DNA of 64,000 nucleotides from contig CALZFC010000062.1 in the NCBI GenBank assembly GCA_945643635.1, forward strand, positions 842,501 through 906,500. Reading direction: 5' to 3'. The notes beneath the pieces are model-generated. The model was not told where the DNA came from. It made no database searches and worked only from the letters and a program-made list of their open reading frames with translations. The position numbers were made by a program, and so were the translations under genes. Source of the stretch: Allodiplogaster sudhausi. Taxonomy: Eukaryota > Nematoda > Chromadorea > Rhabditida > Diplogasteridae. Of the stretch, positions 58,730-64,000 are shown in pieces. How positions within the stretch are numbered: position 1 is the first letter of the stretch; each line of letters begins with the position of its first letter.

Positions 58730-61700
58730 ATGGGTGACGATGGAGTTGAAGCTGTCGGCGAGGGCGAGAAGAAGATGTCGAAGAAGGAGCTGAACAAGCT
58801 GGCCCGGCAGCAGAAGAAGAACGAGGCCAAGGAGACCAAGGTGGGAAAAGATTTATCATGTTTAGGTTTTTTTTCCTTTTTTTTTGTTCTTACTACACTT
58901 TTTTCAGGTTAGCACTGGTTCGTTGTGTGAAATCCAAACATGGATACGCTATTTGGGTTTTATCCTTCGACCTAAGCTTAAACCCTGGTAATCCAGCTAA
59001 CGTGAACTATGGAAGGTTGTTTGCCTCCACGCTATTGCAACTTGTGGCCAGTCTGTAATAGCGAGTCCCTTACACTGCCCGTCGTATATCTCGTAACAAC
59101 ATTCCCCTAAAAGCTATGCTTATTTTATAGGTTATTGATTTATAGGTTATCTATGTTAGAATAAAATAAATAATGTGTATAAATTAACTTTGGAATAAGA
59201 ATTCAGGGTGGTGCGAATGAAAATGCAGCCACTGATGATGGCCCGGACGTCTCCGAAGGACTCTACGGCAGCTACGGACTGGTCCAGTCGGCCGAGAAGA
59301 AGTCTCTCGACTTCGTTCATCTCTCCGACATTACTGCCGAGAATAATGGCAAGGAGGTGATGTCATTTCGCTTCTGTTTTTTTTAAACATTTGTTTTTTT
59401 TTCTAATTTTGTATCTTTATTTTATTTATAACATTATCATGCCTTGCCATACCTGCAGAACACTTGATTCTTCCACAAAATCTCTGTTGTTTAATGAAAG
59501 AAGCCAAGGAATTGTCCAGTAATCAAGCAAACTTTTATGAGATTCTAATTTTTATTCAGAACCGTTTTCATCGAATTATTGACGACTCTCCGTTTTGAAA
59601 AATGTTATTTGTTAACTTGTAGTTTTTTTTTTGTTCTTTCCAACTCGTTTGAGTTTGAAAATTAATGCCACATATTACTTAATATCTTGCTTTCCAACGA
59701 TACTTCTCCTTCTCTTGCATGATAATGCTTCTTTTCTTCCTCTTAGGTGTGGCTGCGTGGCCGAATCCATGCGATCCGCTCCAAGGGCAAATCTGCCTTT
59801 ATCGTCCTTCGCCAACGAAGCTATACTGCTCAGGTTTCTTCTTCTTTCATACCTCAGCTGGGTTACGGTATCCGCTGGATTACTGTAAATCAAATGTGAT
59901 ATTTCATAAGATGAAAGTAAAAGACATTAGAAATTGTAAAATGTTTAGTTGTTTATAACAGCAAAAACAACAAAAAAGAAACAATCGTTTTTTTTTTCTT
60001 TTCTTTTCAAGGTGACTGTGTTTGGCGGCGAGAAGGTCAGCAAGCAGATGATTAAGTTCGTATCCAACATCTCCAAGGTGGGCGGCAGGCACAGTATCCA
60101 CCTGTTTTTATTCATATTGTTGTCAGTATTAAGATTAGAGTTGTTAATACTGACATAATTTTTGAATATATTTTTAGTATACTTCTTTATTGTGGGCAAA
60201 GAATAATGGCAATACAGTAAGTAAGTATCTATGAATGAGGCGTCACAAATGCAGGAGTCCATTGTGGATATCTTTGGTGTGATCTCGAAGGTCGGCAGTC
60301 CCATTGCATCGTGCACCCAGAAGGAGGCCGAGTTGGCAGCGCAGAAGGCTTGTTCTTCTTCTTCTTTTTGTCTAGTTTGTTTATTTCTCTATGATTAAGA
60401 AAAATAATTTGTAGCTTTTCCTCGTGTCAGCCGCGGAGCCTCGTCTTCCCCTGCAGATTGAAGATGCGGCGCGTCCAGAAAATGACTCATCGGGACTCTC
60501 TTCTGTCAACCTTGACACGAGACTCGATAACAGGCGGGTTTTTTTTATTTATTTGTTTTCCTTCATATTTATTTCATCCATTGATAAGTATGACAGCACG
60601 GTTGTTTCACCCTTTACCGATGTCTAAATGATTAAGCGAAGCTTACATACTTTATTTACGCACACCGCAGTGTGAGATGGTGCAAGCTGCGAGGTAGATG
60701 ACTTTTTGTAAGAGAATTTGCATTTTCTTTGAAGGATTTACACATTTTCGTTTACTAAAGTTTGTATTAAATTAGTAATAGATGTCTTTCCATTGCAGAG
60801 TCCTCGACCTGCGCACTCCGACCGCGCAAGCAGTCTTCGCCGTCCAGTCGGGCGTCTGCCGCTTCTTCCGCAACCTCCTCGCGGAACGCGGCTTCACCGA
60901 GATCATGACTCCGAAAATCATCTCTGCCGCCAGCGAAGGAGGCGCCAATGTCTTCAAGGTATCAACTATCATTCCTCCTCTCTCTCTCTCTCTCTGACAA
61001 CGAATACGTTGCAGGTGTCCTACTTCAAGAGCTCTGCCTACCTGGCGCAGTCGCCGCAGCTGTACAAACAGATGGCAATAGCAGGCGACTTTGACAGGGT
61101 ACGGTGGAAGTATTTAATGCAGGGTTTAATATGTACCGTATATATTGCAGACCCTCAATGACTTTGGGCTTTCCGGAGGCATTTGTTGCCTGTTTTAGGG
61201 TGCCAGCCAGTACTTTAATATGAAACAGTCTTATTCTATTCGCTGAAAAATTTTCCATAAAAAGAACGAACAGTCATTCTTTATTCGATTTTGGTAAGTG
61301 AATATATTTTTCCAGTCGGTTAAATTGTAAAGTCTAAAATATATTTGAAGGTTTTCACGATCGGCGCAGTGTTCCGTGCCGAGGACTCGAACACGCACAG
61401 GCACATGACCGAGTTCGTAGGACTCGACCTCGAGATGGCATTCAACTTCCACTACCATGAGGCTCGCCCCCCCCCCCCCGGCACTAATTGCAAGAAAGTA
61501 AAATGTATTAAAAACATGAATTCAGAAGAAAAAGACGAGAACAAGAACTATTTGAACAAGATAAATTTTTATATTTTTTTTAAATGAGAATGCTTTAGTC
61601 ACCGTTTTTCCTTATTCATCCGGTGGCATTGGCTTGCAATGTATTAATTTTTTTTTTAGTAAAAATAAATTGCAGGTGATGGAAACAATTGGCGCCGTTC

Positions 61701-63270
61701 TGATTGGAATCTTCAAGGGACTTCAAGCGGAGTTCGCCCACGAGATCGAGGCAGTCGCTTTGCAGTACCCGGCTGAGCCATTCAAGTTCCGAGAGCCCGC
61801 TCTCATTCTCAAGTCAGAACACTTTGCAGCTTACTTGCCTCAAATTGACACGCCCAAAGAATTTAGTCGTAAAAATGAGTTAAAGAACAAATTAAAGTGA
61901 AAAGATGGTAGATTTAACTGTAACGACGAGAAGGGGTGAGACAGTGTTGAATAGGAGGGAGATGAAAGGAAATTAGAGCAATATATTGAAATCACTTTTT
62001 TAAAGGAAACGTAGCGTAACAAGTGTTTCCTCCTAGGTTCCCCGAGGCAGTGGAGTTGCTGCGCGCCGCTGGAGTCGAGATTGGAGATGAAGACGACTTG
62101 TCTACGCCGGTTGAAAAGCAGCTCGGCCGAATTGTCAGAGAGAAATACGACACCGATTTCTACATCCTTGACAAGGTTAGGTTTTTATTTTTTTTATTTC
62201 TTATGGACAATTTTTTTCCAATAAGATGTACCCTACATACTTTTTTAACGCCCTCACAGCTGATTTCATGCGCCAGCTCTCTCTCTCTCTCTCTCTATCT
62301 CTCTCTATCTCTATCTCTCTCTCTCTATCTCTCTCTCTCTCTCTCTCTCAAAGCTTTACGCTTTGATTTTTAACCTTGCCTAACGAAATAGTCCTTATTA
62401 TGTACTTATTTCGCAATAGTCGATCGCTTGACTGAGTACTCTTCTTTTTACAGTACTCTTTGTACAGTACTCCCTTTACAGTACCCGCTGGCAGTTCGGC
62501 CCTTCTACACAATGCCCGATCCCACCGACGCTCGCTACTCCAACAGCTACGACATGTTCATGCGAGGTATGCTTATCGCAGTATTCATAAAATATATATT
62601 TGGCGTCGTGACTGTTGTATCGTAATTAGTAGATCGATACGAGGCATTTCTATTCTTGCAGGGGAGGAGATCCTCTCGGGGGCGCAGCGAATCCACGACC
62701 CGGCCAAGCTGACTGAGCGCGCCCAGGCGCACGGCATTGATCTCGCGACCATCCAGGTCAGTTACCCACAATAGGCAGCAAAATTGTTCATGCTTCAAAT
62801 TTTTTGGGAAGTTTAATTTATCTAAAAATTGGCATATTAATGGACTAACTGAACTTATGGACTTGATGCAATTTCAGAAAATTTCCTTTTAATTGAAAGA
62901 ATCTATAAAACTCGTTTATTTCGAGGGAGAATAAGGCAATTGCCATATTTGGAATGAAACAAACAACTGTTCTTACAGGCTTACATCGACTCGTTCCGCT
63001 ACGGCTGCCCGCCGCACGCTGGCGGAGGAATCGGTTCAAATTCACATTTTATTGCGACATATTTTTTTAAGTAAAAGAATGCATCTTTTTGAATTGTCCT
63101 TTATTATCTATAGTTTCTTCGCCTTACGTCTTTTTTAAAGACATCGTTTCATATTTGGAATGAAATGTGATTTGCTAGGCCTGGAGCGAGTGACGATGCT
63201 CTTCCTCGGCCTGCACAACATTCGCCTTGCGTCCCTCTTCCCGCGTGACCCCAAGCGAATCACTCCTTGA
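58730..63270 (+). CDS. DARS1: cytosolic aspartyl-tRNA synthetase, complete, fifteen exons
   Basis: Exons: 58730-58840, 59207-59356, 59747-59833, 60012-60077, 60255-60347, 60415-60533, 60799-60958, 61015-61098, 61351-61461, 61676-61812, 62037-62175, 62482-62566, 62662-62756, 62979-63033, 63179-63270. They total 1,584 nt, 527 residues (human 501). The enzyme is a class II synthetase that charges tRNA-Asp and in animals sits in the multisynthetase complex. A lysine-rich helical extension (15-37) is expected for tRNA binding. The OB-fold anticodon domain follows, from about [18 protein letters not shown] (88 on). The catalytic core has motif 1 ([17 protein letters not shown]), [19 protein letters not shown], motif 2 ([15 protein letters not shown], Arg299) and motif 3 (GGGIGLERV, Arg501). 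It ends in the typical [10 protein letters not shown]. Three introns appear to use GC donors (60348, 60534, 61462). Intron 7 is 56 nt. Confidence 0.96.
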
Positions 63271-64000
63271 GGCTTCTTCTTTTTTGACCTCATGGTATTA
63301 TATATTAAAGTTGTTGATAAAGTCGGTTACCCCAGTCCAATGTTGCTGTAATAGATCTGGACAGTGAATCAATGAGAATTTAATTGGTGTATGAGAGGGT
63401 GACGGTGGAGGCCCAGTATGTGCGATCTTATGTCTTTTTTAATTCACAATTGCTTGAGCCTACAATACATTAGCATAATTTAACCAGCTAACAATAAGAG
63501 ATACGGATTCCTGACTTTAATTTCACTACTGTTGAAGAATATATTTGTATATTTCGGAGACATTAAACATTTATATTGTTGAAGCAGGGTACAACGCGTT
63601 CTCACGGAAAGATAAGGAAAATTATTATCCGCTGACCTTTTTTGTTTTCCCCCACAAGATTCATTTTATTCAACCAACTCCCGAAATTATGGTAGCTGGA
63701 GCAATGACGATAAGCAAAAATAGAAGAGGGAGAGAGAAAGCGAGAAACGGAACTTTCTTGACTACTCCTTGTTTTCAAAATGACTGACAATGAGGCGATA
63801 TAATCCTCTGCATGTTCTTTCTTGAAGTACATTTATTATGTGGAGATTGCAATTGAAGAAGGTTTTGACCAGTAGGCGGGTTTATATAGGGCTCAAGATG
63901 GAGTACTTTCGTAAGGGCAAGGGCATAGCGCAGCTATTATAATCTTCTTACGTGATATATCTTCATATACACGACACCGAAGTACTACATCCACAACACA
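63271..64000. other. DARS1 3' flank, nothing recognised
   Basis: AT-rich sequence without CT/GA tracts. An 80-codon frame (63545-63787, plus) resembles nothing I know and has no splice-linked neighbours. Confidence 0.6.
63304..63309 (+). promoter_or_regulatory. possible variant poly(A) signal for DARS1
   Basis: ATTAAA 34 nt after the DARS1 stop codon. It would give a very short 3' UTR. Position and strand fit; nothing else supports it. Confidence 0.35.

Overview
This is nuclear DNA of a multicellular animal. Four conserved genes are split by GT-AG (and some GC-AG) introns, there is a T-box developmental regulator, and much of the non-coding DNA is (CT)n/(GA)n simple sequence. Mixed short (56-90 nt) and very long (18 kb) introns and a tyrosine-recombinase retrotransposon fit a small invertebrate. 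I cannot name the phylum.

Layout. 1-7,272: no recognised gene, CT/GA tracts. 7,273-20,985 (minus): complete seven-exon Tbx2/3 (optomotor-blind type) T-box gene. 20,986-24,464: intergenic. 24,465-52,012 (minus): complete nine-exon HGH1 gene, the eEF2-folding factor. Its sixth intron (18.3 kb) carries a 4.6 kb retrotransposon of the DIRS/PAT/Ngaro type (28,601-33,218, plus strand, antisense to the host gene), and its fourth intron carries a GC-rich hAT-type MITE (48,995-49,243). 52,013-55,340: intergenic. 55,341-57,726 (minus): RBM42, all but the first exon recognised. 58,730-63,270 (plus): complete fifteen-exon cytosolic aspartyl-tRNA synthetase, head to head with RBM42. 63,271-64,000: nothing recognised.

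The genes do not form a pathway, though HGH1 and DARS1 both serve translation and RBM42 serves splicing. The retrotransposon is the most unusual part. It has split direct repeats (A1 - gag, RT/RNase H - B1A2 - recombinase - B2). Its recombinase ORF has no in-frame ATG upstream of the domain and begins at a consensus 3' splice site. A matching GTGAGT donor at the end of gag is in phase with it. The gag frame also carries four tandem RNA hairpins with one invariant loop and covarying stems. Outside the element, CT/GA tracts often lie against splice sites, where they would act as polypyrimidine tracts or purine-rich intron starts.
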